A stretch of 14,074 nucleotides of DNA from an uncultured Bacilli bacterium. Its GTDB lineage: Bacteria; Bacillota_I; Bacilli_A; RF39; UBA660. Every line of letters starts with the position of its first letter. The stretch's first letter is position 1. Both the position numbers and the translations under genes were made by a program. Where the stretch lies: assembly GCA_949746915.1 (NCBI GenBank), contig CATKEA010000099.1:1-14074 (forward strand). The letters run 5' to 3'. The notes beneath the pieces are model-generated. The model worked only from the letters and a program-made list of their open reading frames with translations, did not search any database and was not told the DNA's origin. Positions 7,613 through 14,074 of this stretch are shown here, piece by piece.

Positions 7613-7641
7613 AGAAGTCAAATAAGTGACTTCTTTTTTTT
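7612..7641 (+). terminator. Intrinsic terminator of rpsT
   Basis: AAGAAGTCA (7612-7620) pairs perfectly with TGACTTCTT (7627-7635) around a 6-base loop and runs into eight T (7634-7641). The stem starts at the last base of the rpsT stop codon. Confidence 0.92.
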
Positions 7642-7650
7642 AAGAATTTA

Positions 7651-7659
7651 TGCTATTAT
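7651..7659 (+). promoter_or_regulatory. Possible extended -10 promoter for the transglutaminase-like gene
   Basis: TGC followed by TATTAT (7654-7659) is an extended -10 element 18 bases before the ATG. The -35 region would fall in the T-run of the rpsT terminator and matches poorly. The overlapping TATAAA (7657-7662) lies exactly 6 bases before the GG of the ribosome site. Some promoter is needed here, because the strong rpsT terminator lies just upstream. Confidence 0.4.
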
Positions 7660-7677
7660 AAAACTATAGGTGATAAG

Positions 7678-8604
7678 ATGAAAAAGAAAGCAAAAATGGG
7701 TGTTTTTTTAGTGCTACTAGCAATACTAGGTTTTACCTACTACTATCAAGAAGAAATAGTAGTATTTATTTTAAATAACTTTTTTATAAAAAAAGAAATA
7801 AGTATTTTAAAAAATAACGACTACTTAATAAGTAACAATTATCTATATCTTCAAAAAACAGACAACTTTGAACCAAAATCAAGAAAAGATATTATTAATA
7901 TATATTACACCGCTTTAAATGCTGGAAACGAACAATTCGTCTTTTATTGTCCAAAAAATTATTCAGAATGCCTTGATGAAGTTCTCTATGTTTCAGGAAA
8001 CCAACAACTTTTATCAAACATTAATAATTTTGTTCATCCTTTTAACAGTTTCAAAAACTTGGAAACTGAATATGATTCAACTGGAAAAGTTACCTTAAAA
8101 ATACGACATACTTATAAAGAAAATGAAATAGCAGCAATAAATAGTAAAGTTGATTTAATAATAAAAGAAATCATTACTCCAGAAATGACAATTAAAGATA
8201 AAATAAAAGCTGTACATGATTACATAATAAACAATAGTAAATATGATTCAGCAAGAAGTGATAAAAAAGAAAGTATCTATAGATCAAATACTGCTTATGG
8301 TACTCTACTTCAAGGTTATGGCATCTGTGGTGGATACAGTGATGCTATGAAAATTTTCCTAGATCGTTTTGGTGTTAATAATTATAAAATATCAAGTGAA
8401 AATCATGTCTGGAATCTTGTAAACTTAGATAATAATTGGTATCACTTAGATCTTACTTGGGATGATCCAGTTGTAAAAGATGAACAAGGCAATACTATTG
8501 ATATTCTAGAATACGATTATTTTCTAATTACAACTGAAGAACTACATACAATTGAAAAAGAACAACATAATTTCAACAAAGATATCTATATTGAAGCAAA
8601 ATAA
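7678..8604 (+). CDS. Membrane-anchored transglutaminase-like protein (papain-like fold)
   Basis: This 308-aa protein has one N-terminal membrane segment (about 8-23) after a Lys-rich start. It probably sits on the outer face of the membrane or is exported. A region without recognisable motifs (about 40-150) precedes a transglutaminase core: TIKDKIKAVHDYIINNSKYD (171-190), AYGTLLQGYGICGGYSDAM (206-224) with the nucleophile Cys217, NHVWNLV (242-248) with His243, and WYHLDLTWDDP (254-264) with Asp258. The catalytic triad is therefore complete. Members of this superfamily act as crosslinking enzymes or as cysteine peptidases; which applies here cannot be told. Its own AGGTGAT ribosome site lies 7 bases before ATG. 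It lies between the rpsT terminator and a convergent hairpin, so it is a single-gene unit. A role in wall or spore-coat processing would be speculation. Confidence 0.9.
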   Translation: MKKKAKMGVFLVLLAILGFTYYYQEEIVVFILNNFFIKKEISILKNNDYLISNNYLYLQKTDNFEPKSRKDIINIYYTALNAGNEQFVFYCPKNYSECLDEVLYVSGNQQLLSNINNFVHPFNSFKNLETEYDSTGKVTLKIRHTYKENEIAAINSKVDLIIKEIITPEMTIKDKIKAVHDYIINNSKYDSARSDKKESIYRSNTAYGTLLQGYGICGGYSDAMKIFLDRFGVNNYKISSENHVWNLVNLDNNWYHLDLTWDDPVVKDEQGNTIDILEYDYFLITTEELHTIEKEQHNFNKDIYIEAK

Positions 8605-8634
8605 AAGATAGCAAAACTAATAAGCTATCTTTTT
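8603..8634. terminator. Intrinsic terminator, probably bidirectional, between the transglutaminase-like gene and miaA
   Basis: AAAAGATAGC (8603-8612) pairs with GCTATCTTTT (8624-8633) around an 11-base loop, overlapping the stop codon. The plus strand ends in TTTTT, and the minus-strand reading ends in TCTTTTATTTT, so it can serve both convergent genes. In the remaining bases to the miaA stop (8635-8728) I see only a weak six-pair hairpin and no gene. Confidence 0.8.
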
Positions 8635-8728
8635 AATATTAATTTATCTAACACTTCCATTTATTATATACTTAAAAACTTACTAATCAAAAATTAACCT
8701 AATTAGCTCTTCGTTTTTTCAAAATAAC

Positions 8729-9625
8729 TTATAAATCTATACTACTATCAAAACTAATATTACTATCTATAAAATCTTCTACACTTAAAACTGTCTTATT
8801 AAAATCATCATAATCAGTATCAAACCAAGTAACATCAAACTTATTATTAAAAAAAGTATATTGTCTCTTAGCATAATGCCTAGAGTTTTTCTTTATATTA
8901 TACAAAGCCTGATCTAAAGTAACTTTACCATCAAAATATTCAAATAACTCTTTATATCCAATACCTGTTTTAAGAGCCTTTGAAGAAACACCTCTATCAT
9001 AAAATTTTCTTGCCTCTTCTAATAAACCATCTTTAATCATTAAATCGACTCTATTATTAATCTTCTCATAAAGTAGATCTCTATTAGTCGTAAGACCAAT
9101 TGTAAAAAAATCATATAACTTCGTATCACCACAATTTTCTGTAATACTATCATTATCACATTTTTCCAAAAACCTCTCAAGCCTTCTACGATTATTCATA
9201 TGAATATCAATACTTTTATCAATTTTTTTTACCATCTGATATAAATCTTCATCACTCAAATGATCATACTTTCTTCTTGTTTCTTCTTCTTTAAAACGAT
9301 AATCATAAAGCGCTGCCTTAATATATAAACCTGTACCACCAACAATAATAACATTTCTTCCTCTCGACATAATATCCTCTATTTTAAATCGAGCATCTCT
9401 TTGATAGTCATAAACAGTGTAATTATCTGTATAATCACAAATATCAAATAAATGATGAACTATTCCTTCTTTTTCTTCTTCCTTTATTTTAGCAGTAGCA
9501 ATATCCATTCCCTTATATACTTGCATAGCATCACCATTAATAATTTCTGCATTATAAATTTTAGCAAGTTCTACACTTAACTTTGTTTTTCCAACAGCAG
9601 TTGGGCCGATTATTACAATAATCAT
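8729..9625 (-). CDS. miaA: MiaA, tRNA dimethylallyltransferase
   Basis: MiaA transfers the dimethylallyl group from DMAPP to N6 of A37 in tRNAs that read codons starting with U, which stabilises codon-anticodon pairing. The P-loop GPTAVGKT (7-14) lies at the start, then GDAMQVYKGMDIATAK (31-46), VHHLFDI (56-62) and VGGTGLYI (95-102). Near the end lie a GIGYKELFEYF block and SRHYAKRQYTFFNN, the family's basic Arg-rich segment. At 298 aa it is of normal length. The usual ADSMQVY reads GDAMQVY here, a mild change next to the conserved Asp32. Its ATG begins one base after the mutL stop, and GAGGAG inside the last codons of mutL serves as ribosome site, so the two are coupled. mutL-miaA is a widespread pairing. 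Confidence 0.97.
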   Translation of the reverse strand: MIIVIIGPTAVGKTKLSVELAKIYNAEIINGDAMQVYKGMDIATAKIKEEEKEGIVHHLFDICDYTDNYTVYDYQRDARFKIEDIMSRGRNVIIVGGTGLYIKAALYDYRFKEEETRRKYDHLSDEDLYQMVKKIDKSIDIHMNNRRRLERFLEKCDNDSITENCGDTKLYDFFTIGLTTNRDLLYEKINNRVDLMIKDGLLEEARKFYDRGVSSKALKTGIGYKELFEYFDGKVTLDQALYNIKKNSRHYAKRQYTFFNNKFDVTWFDTDYDDFNKTVLSVEDFIDSNISFDSSIDL

Positions 9626-9626
9626 T

Positions 9627-11438
9627 CTACATACTCCTCTTAAACATTTTTTCTAAATCATACTTTGAATATGTAATAATAGTTGGTCTTCCATGTGGAC
9701 AAGTAAATGGATTTTTACATTTGCGAAGTCTAGAAAGAAGTACTCGCATATCATCAAGAGTAATAAAATCATTCGCTTTAATACTAGCCTTACAAGCAAC
9801 TGTAGCAGCAACCTTATCAACAAATTTACTTAAATCAAATGACTCATGTGTCGTAATAATTTCAAATATATGTTTAATTGCATTTTCCTCATTACCCTTA
9901 GGAAGCCATATTGGAACTGCTCTAATCAAAAAAGTATTAAGACCAAATTCCTCCAAACTAAAACCTAAATCAGTTAAAATATTACTATTGTTCTTTAAAA
10001 TAATATACTCATTACTAGGTAATTCAATATTAATAGGAATTAACAAATCCATAACATTTGGTTTAGGATTACTCATTTCCTTTAAATAATACTCATAATT
10101 AATTCTCTCATTAGCAGCATGTTGATCAATTAAAAACATACCATCTTCATTTTCTGCTACAACATAAGTTCCATGCACTAACCCAACTGGATACATTTCT
10201 TTAATTCGATTTTCATCATTTGAGGTATCTATAACAGTATCATAATCATAACCATCATCAGTATCACAAACTTCATAATTATTATCTTCCTCTATCTTAA
10301 CTTCCAAATTAAGACTCATCTTTTCAAATTCTTTAAACTCTTCATCCTTTTTCGTAACATCAAACTCATTATTATCATAAAGTTTTTGATAACTATTAGT
10401 AATTGAAGTAACACCATTTTCTATTCTAGTAGTTCTAGACGCTTCAGGTATTAAAGTAAGTTTAGATAAACTCTTACTTATAACATCACAAATCAATTCC
10501 CTTAACGTATTCATTTTAGAAAACTTAATATCCATTTTTGTTGGATGAATATTTACATCTATTAAAATTGGATCAACATCCAACAATAAAACAGCTATTG
10601 GATATTTATCATGTGGCATATATGTATGGTAACTATCTGTAATCATTCTTATAATATCATTATTTTTAATAACACGACCATTAACCAAAACTGTAATACT
10701 ATTTTTAGTACTCTTCATAAGTTCAGGATATGATATAAAACCACTCAATGAATAATCTTCGTTTCCACCATTAATCTCTACCATTTTCTTTGTAACATCT
10801 AAACCATATATATCATTAATAACTTTTAACAAGCGTCCACTGCCATCAGTATTTAATAAAGTTTTCTCATTATTTTTCAAAATAAAACGAATATTAGGAT
10901 ACGACAAAGCCATCTTGTTAACATAATCAGTAATATTAGCTAATTCAGTATATAAATTTTTTAAATACTTAAGTCTAACTGGTGTATTATAAAATAAATC
11001 TCTAACTGTAATAGTTGTTCCTTTTCTAATGTCAGCACTACTAACATCAACTATTTTCCCACCATCTATTTCAACAATCGTCCCCTCCTCACCATCACTA
11101 GTTTGTAATGTTGTATGACTAACCGCTGCAATTGAAGGAAGTGCCTCTCCTCTAAAACCTAAAGAATCAATATGAAACAAATCATCTAATGTTTTAAGCT
11201 TACTAGTAGCATGTCTTTGAAAAGCAACTACAGCATCATCTCTTGTCATTCCAATACCATTATCGATAATTTTTATTTCACGAACACCAGAATCTAAAAG
11301 TTCAATTTTCACTTCACTACTACCTGCATCAATCGAATTTTCAACTAATTCTTTAACAACATTCATACATTTTTCAACAACTTCACCAGCCGCTATCTTA
11401 TTAGCCAAATCTTCACTCATTACCTGAATTTTATTCAC
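9627..11438 (-). CDS. mutL: MutL, DNA mismatch repair ATPase/endonuclease
   Basis: MutL links mismatch recognition by MutS to strand removal. The N-terminal GHKL ATPase is complete: ELVENSIDAG (30-39, E30 catalytic), DNGIG (59-63), ATSK (77-80), GFRGEAL (94-100) and DLFYNTPVR (147-155). A variable acidic linker follows (about 330-410). The C-terminal domain has the endonuclease motif DQHAANERINYE (438-449, DQHA-x2-E-x4-E), ACKASIKA (548-555) and CPHGRP (580-585). This is therefore a nicking MutL of the kind found in bacteria without MutH. The start is GTG with AGGTGG 4 bases upstream; the next ATG, six codons in, would remove the conserved KIQVM start. The usual ERPASVVKEL reads EKCMNVVKEL at 22-31. 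It starts 8 bases after uvrC. No mutS gene is in the window. Confidence 0.97.
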   Translation of the reverse strand: MNKIQVMSEDLANKIAAGEVVEKCMNVVKELVENSIDAGSSEVKIELLDSGVREIKIIDNGIGMTRDDAVVAFQRHATSKLKTLDDLFHIDSLGFRGEALPSIAAVSHTTLQTSDGEEGTIVEIDGGKIVDVSSADIRKGTTITVRDLFYNTPVRLKYLKNLYTELANITDYVNKMALSYPNIRFILKNNEKTLLNTDGSGRLLKVINDIYGLDVTKKMVEINGGNEDYSLSGFISYPELMKSTKNSITVLVNGRVIKNNDIIRMITDSYHTYMPHDKYPIAVLLLDVDPILIDVNIHPTKMDIKFSKMNTLRELICDVISKSLSKLTLIPEASRTTRIENGVTSITNSYQKLYDNNEFDVTKKDEEFKEFEKMSLNLEVKIEEDNNYEVCDTDDGYDYDTVIDTSNDENRIKEMYPVGLVHGTYVVAENEDGMFLIDQHAANERINYEYYLKEMSNPKPNVMDLLIPINIELPSNEYIILKNNSNILTDLGFSLEEFGLNTFLIRAVPIWLPKGNEENAIKHIFEIITTHESFDLSKFVDKVAATVACKASIKANDFITLDDMRVLLSRLRKCKNPFTCPHGRPTIITYSKYDLEKMFKRSM

Positions 11439-11442
11439 TATA

Positions 11443-11448
11443 CCACCT
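11443..11448 (-). promoter_or_regulatory. Ribosome binding site that fixes the GTG start of mutL
   Basis: AGGTGG on the minus strand lies 4 bases before the GTG codon and overlaps the uvrC stop TAG (11447-11449). The overlap suggests that ribosomes finishing uvrC help start mutL. Confidence 0.8.
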
Positions 11449-13225
11449 ACTTCATATCAATATCTTGTAAATAATTATAAAGCCTTACTGCAACATCTTT
11501 ATTTAACACTTTTTCAAGCTCAGCAACACTTGCTTCCCTCATCTTCTTAAGTGAGCCAAACTTACGAAGTAACTCTTTTTTTCTTACCTCACCTATTCCC
11601 TCAACTACATCAAGCAAACTAGAAAGTGCACCCTTACTTTTAATATTTCTATGATATGTTATTGCATATCTATGCACTTCTTCTTGAATCTTTGCTAAAA
11701 ATAAGAATAAATTACTATTATGATCTATAGCAATCTCCTTTAAATTATCATTTACAAGAATACTAGTACGATGCTTATCATCTTTCTTTAATCCAACTAC
11801 TTTAATATCTAAATGCAAAGAATCAATTATCTCTTTAGCAACACTAACCTGTAATTCTCCACCATCTACTAAAACAATATCTGGTTTCTCTAAATTTTCC
11901 ATCAAAACTTTATAATATCTTCTATAAATTACTTCCCTCATAGCAGACAGATCATCCTTAACATCAGTTGAAACTTTAAACTTTCGATAATCATCTTTAC
12001 TAGGTAAAAAATCAACAAATGTCACCATTCCACCAACATAGAAAGTTCCAAATAAATGAGAATTATCAAAAGATTCAATTCGTGATAATTTAGAAAGTCC
12101 GAGTAACTGACGTAATTCTTCCTGAGCAGCAAGCCTAACATCATCTTGCTTTTTCAAAGTTTCAAATTTTTCTTCTAAAAGTATCTTAGCATTAGAATAA
12201 GCCATATCTAATAACTTTTTAATATCGCCTTTTTGAGGAATTAAAACATTAACTCCTAAAAAATCCCCAAGTAAATCCTTATCTATAATATTTGGAACAA
12301 CGATTTCTTTTGGTAAAACATTATTCTTTTCATAAAACTTAATAATATATTCCATAAATTCATCTTCATAATTAACACAAGTAAAAATATCATCATGTCT
12401 CCCAAAAAGAAGACCTTCCCTAATAAAGAAAACTTGAACTGACAAATAATTATTTTCCACATAATAATTAAAAACATCAAAATTATAATTATGATTCAAA
12501 TCTATTCTTTGCTTAGTAAGTGTAATATTAACATCATCAAGCATGTTCTTTAATTCCAACGCTTTTTCATAATTAAGTGCCATACTAGCATTCATCATTT
12601 CTTCTTCAAGTTTTTTAGTAACAATAGTACTATTTCCCTTTAAAAAAGACACAATCTCACTAGTCATAACATCAACATCTTCTTTAACAACTTCTTTTTT
12701 ACAATAACCAAGACATTCATTCAAATGATAATACAAACACAAATCCTTCTTTAAATTTTCACACTTCCTAAGAGGATATATTCTATTTAACATATTAACT
12801 GTTTTCCTAGCTGCTGTTACATTAGGATATGGTCCAAACAATTTACTTTTATTTTTCTTTCTATTAACATTTCTAACTACTTTAAGACGAGGAAACTTTT
12901 CTTGAGTAAGTTCTATATAAGGATAACTTTTATCATCTTTAAGTAAAATATTATATTTAGGATTATACTTTTTAATTAAAGTAATTTCCAAAATAAGTGA
13001 TTCTAACTCACTAGTAGTAACAATATATTCAAAATCAACAATATCACTAACTAACATTGCTGTTTTACCTGTAACTGTCCCAGTAAAATAACTTTTAACT
13101 CTATTCTTTAAATTTTTAGCTTTACCTACGTATATAATAATACCATCTTTATTTTTCATCTGATAACTACCAGGAGACTCTGGTACTAACTTCAATTTTT
13201 CTTTTATATGGTTGCTAATCTCCAT
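11447..13225 (-). CDS. uvrC: UvrC, excinuclease ABC subunit C
   Basis: UvrC makes both cuts around a lesion in nucleotide excision repair, after UvrA and UvrB have found it. Domain order is normal. The GIY-YIG nuclease lies at about 14-90 (GSYQM, IYVGKAKNLKNRVKSYF, R42, E80). A four-Cys segment follows (C155, C163, C171, C175), a motif reported in UvrC to hold an iron-sulfur cluster. Next come the UVR motif that binds UvrB (about 204-236), the RNase H-like nuclease with FDNSH (386-390, D387), VDGG (453-456, D454) and H518, and finally a helix-hairpin-helix (about 538-592, VEGIGEVRKKELLRKFGSL). It is 592 aa, full length. I start at ATG 13225, 8 bases after the GG of GAGGTGAT, rather than the GTG in that site. 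It is first in uvrC-mutL-miaA. I found no LexA-type box upstream. Confidence 0.97.
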   Translation of the reverse strand: MEISNHIKEKLKLVPESPGSYQMKNKDGIIIYVGKAKNLKNRVKSYFTGTVTGKTAMLVSDIVDFEYIVTTSELESLILEITLIKKYNPKYNILLKDDKSYPYIELTQEKFPRLKVVRNVNRKKNKSKLFGPYPNVTAARKTVNMLNRIYPLRKCENLKKDLCLYYHLNECLGYCKKEVVKEDVDVMTSEIVSFLKGNSTIVTKKLEEEMMNASMALNYEKALELKNMLDDVNITLTKQRIDLNHNYNFDVFNYYVENNYLSVQVFFIREGLLFGRHDDIFTCVNYEDEFMEYIIKFYEKNNVLPKEIVVPNIIDKDLLGDFLGVNVLIPQKGDIKKLLDMAYSNAKILLEEKFETLKKQDDVRLAAQEELRQLLGLSKLSRIESFDNSHLFGTFYVGGMVTFVDFLPSKDDYRKFKVSTDVKDDLSAMREVIYRRYYKVLMENLEKPDIVLVDGGELQVSVAKEIIDSLHLDIKVVGLKKDDKHRTSILVNDNLKEIAIDHNSNLFLFLAKIQEEVHRYAITYHRNIKSKGALSSLLDVVEGIGEVRKKELLRKFGSLKKMREASVAELEKVLNKDVAVRLYNYLQDIDMK

Positions 13226-13262
13226 AGTTATCACCTCTATTCATCTTATAAAATCTAGTATT

Positions 13263-13291
13263 ATTATATCATGTATAACTAGTATTTAAAA
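13263..13291 (-). promoter_or_regulatory. Promoter of uvrC-mutL-miaA
   Basis: On the minus strand TATAAT (13263-13268), preceded by TGA, is a perfect extended -10. The -35 position (TTTTAA, 13286-13291, 17-base spacer) is a weak match. Transcription would start near 13256, giving a leader of about 30 bases. Confidence 0.65.
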
Positions 13292-13334
13292 GAAAAACAA
13301 ATAAAAACAAAGCATAATAATCGTTACACTTTGT
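13287..13334 (-). terminator. Intrinsic terminator after ylbD-ylbE
   Basis: Read on the minus strand, ACAAAGTG (13334-13327) pairs with TGCTTTGT (13314-13307), with two G-U pairs at the loop end and a 12-base loop. A T-rich tract follows (TTTTATTTGTTTTTC). It lies 8 bases past the ylbE stop. Confidence 0.75.
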
Positions 13335-13341
13335 TATAAAA

Positions 13342-13563
13342 CTATCTTAAAACATCCATAAATGTTCTTATCAATTCAATCTTTTTAGAAAGTTCATCCA
13401 TCTTATCTTTTGGAGTTAATTTATAATATTCCTTCATCTGTTGTTCCATCTGTTTAAGACTATCTGGATTTCTATTTAGTTCTTTATACCAATATGAGTT
13501 TTCTCTTAAAAAGCGATATAGATACTGATTATTTTTTATTGCAAACTGACAAGCTAGATTCAT
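13342..13563 (-). CDS. ylbE: YlbE-like small protein
   Basis: This 73-aa soluble, charged protein has the pattern I remember for YlbE of Bacillus: an N-terminal helix, then FLRENSYWYKELNRNPDSL (19-37, with the conserved Arg, Trp-Tyr and Arg-Asn-Pro), and a basic/acidic helical end. Its function is not known. Its ATG overlaps the ylbD stop as TAATG, with GAGG 4 bases upstream inside the last ylbD codons, so translation is coupled. The same ylbD-ylbE order occurs in Bacillus, which supports both calls. It is followed by a terminator and then by uvrC, not by ylbF as in Bacillus. Confidence 0.82.
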   Translation of the reverse strand: MNLACQFAIKNNQYLYRFLRENSYWYKELNRNPDSLKQMEQQMKEYYKLTPKDKMDELSKKIELIRTFMDVLR

Positions 13564-13967
13564 TAATCCTCAAAGTATTTATACATTGGCCGAGCTTCAT
13601 ATGTTGACTGTTGTTGCTCCTTTGGTTTTGAACTACTTAAATCTTGAACTAAATTAACTGCTTTGGTAAGTCCATCTATCCCTCTTCTAACCGTATCTAA
13701 ATCAATTGTTTTAACCATATTAAACAAATCTTTAAGTGAAGTATCTCCGAGTAATGACTGATTAGCTGTATTATTACTAGATCTTTCAACATCAATATTA
13801 CTACTACTTGAAAAACCATTATTTAAATATGTATTCCAAACAGAACTATTTTCTCCATAAACATCATACATCTCATAAAATCTTTGCCAAGTCATACTCC
13901 CATTATTAACATGCTCTAAAAGGGATGGATTATCTCTTACAAAAGATTTAAAAGTTTCTTTCGACAT
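13563..13967 (-). CDS. ylbD: YlbD-like putative spore coat protein
   Basis: This 134-aa protein resembles the YlbD coat-protein family in layout. The N-terminal helix FKSFVRDNPSLLEHVNNG (6-23) is followed by MTWQRFYEMYDVYGENSSVW (25-44), with the conserved Trp, Tyr and Gly. A Ser/Asn-rich low-complexity linker (about 50-72) comes next, then the helix DLFNMVKTIDLDTVRRGIDG (80-99) and a Gln-rich, aromatic tail ending MYKYFED. In Bacillus the protein is annotated as a putative coat component; I know of no enzyme activity. I start at ATG 13967, 8 bases after the GG of AGGTGAT. ATG 13973 and GTG 13976 lie within or too close to that site. It is the first gene of the pair and supports sporulation in this lineage. 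Confidence 0.82.
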   Translation of the reverse strand: MSKETFKSFVRDNPSLLEHVNNGSMTWQRFYEMYDVYGENSSVWNTYLNNGFSSSSNIDVERSSNNTANQSLLGDTSLKDLFNMVKTIDLDTVRRGIDGLTKAVNLVQDLSSSKPKEQQQSTYEARPMYKYFED

Positions 13968-13983
13968 TATCATCACCTATTTA

Positions 13984-14012
13984 ATTATATGCAAAAATTA
14001 AATTAAATTGAA
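13984..14012 (-). promoter_or_regulatory. Possible ylbD promoter
   Basis: On the minus strand CATATAAT (13984-13991) includes a perfect TATAAT and also resembles a sigma-E -10 (CATACAnT). The -35 position (TTCAAT, 14007-14012, 17-base spacer) is weak. The TATAAT lies 6 bases before the GG of the ribosome site, so the leader would be about 10 bases. I see no gene in 13968-14074. Confidence 0.45.
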
Positions 14013-14074
14013 AATATTTATATTATTACTAACTAAAATATTCAAAAAAGATATTTCTTAAATACATATTTTTA

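Noticed and set aside
9721..10089. 122-codon plus-strand frame inside mutL
   Set aside because: Antisense to the conserved C-terminal domain of mutL; no start signal.
12283..12480. 65-codon minus-strand frame inside uvrC
   Set aside because: Overlaps uvrC in another frame; UvrC domains are continuous across it, so it is not a frameshift remnant.
13226..13300. SOS (LexA/DinR) box upstream of uvrC
   Set aside because: I looked for CGAAC-type inverted repeats near the promoter and found none.
1..14074. CRISPR arrays, tRNA or rRNA genes, insertion sequences, prophage or attachment sites
   Set aside because: No regularly spaced repeats, cloverleaf-type sequence, transposase-like protein or long inverted repeats were seen on either strand; recurring ACTAGT-like strings are scattered without order.

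Overview
The window reads as chromosomal core DNA from a very AT-rich, endospore-forming member of the Bacilli (low-GC Firmicutes). The evidence is the gene content: the germination protease Gpr, the engulfment hydrolase SpoIIP, the coat-type protein YlbD with its partner YlbE, endonuclease-type MutL, and the gpr-spoIIP-(small membrane gene)-lepA-hemW order known from Bacillus. Tryptophan is encoded by TGG, and gpr and spoIIP both end in TGA, so the standard bacterial code is used rather than the Mollicutes code. I see no phage, transposon, CRISPR, tRNA or rRNA sequence. The genus cannot be told from the sequence; an uncultured gut lineage of Bacilli is a guess.

Layout from right to left, following transcription of the minus strand. 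(1) ylbD-ylbE (13967-13342), overlapping at TAATG and closed by a hairpin terminator. (2) uvrC-mutL-miaA (13225-8729), a DNA repair and tRNA modification operon with its own extended -10 promoter. (3) On the plus strand, rpsT (7352-7612) with its own promoter and terminator, then a membrane-anchored transglutaminase-like protein (7678-8604) that converges on miaA across a hairpin that may work in both directions. (4) gpr-spoIIP, a 107-aa small membrane protein and a 439-aa protein I do not recognise (7244-3502), closed by a strong terminator. (5) lepA-mscL-hemW (3354 to the left edge), with its own promoter; hemW runs off the window a few codons before its expected end.

Compared with the Bacillus order as I recall it (holA/rpsT, gpr, spoIIP, yqxA, lepA, hemW, hrcA), mscL lies between lepA and hemW, a new 439-aa gene lies before lepA, and uvrC-mutL-miaA and ylbD-ylbE lie where other genes would be expected. 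The least explained genes are the 439-aa helical protein and the 107-aa protein in the sporulation operon. No gene-free stretch exceeds about 150 bases, and each one is accounted for below by terminators and promoters.

Most starts were moved inward from the longest reading frame. Five genes (lepA, spoIIP, gpr, uvrC, ylbD) have a GGTGAT-type ribosome binding site with exactly 8 bases between its GG and an ATG. The 439-aa gene has the same spacing with a GGTGTA site.
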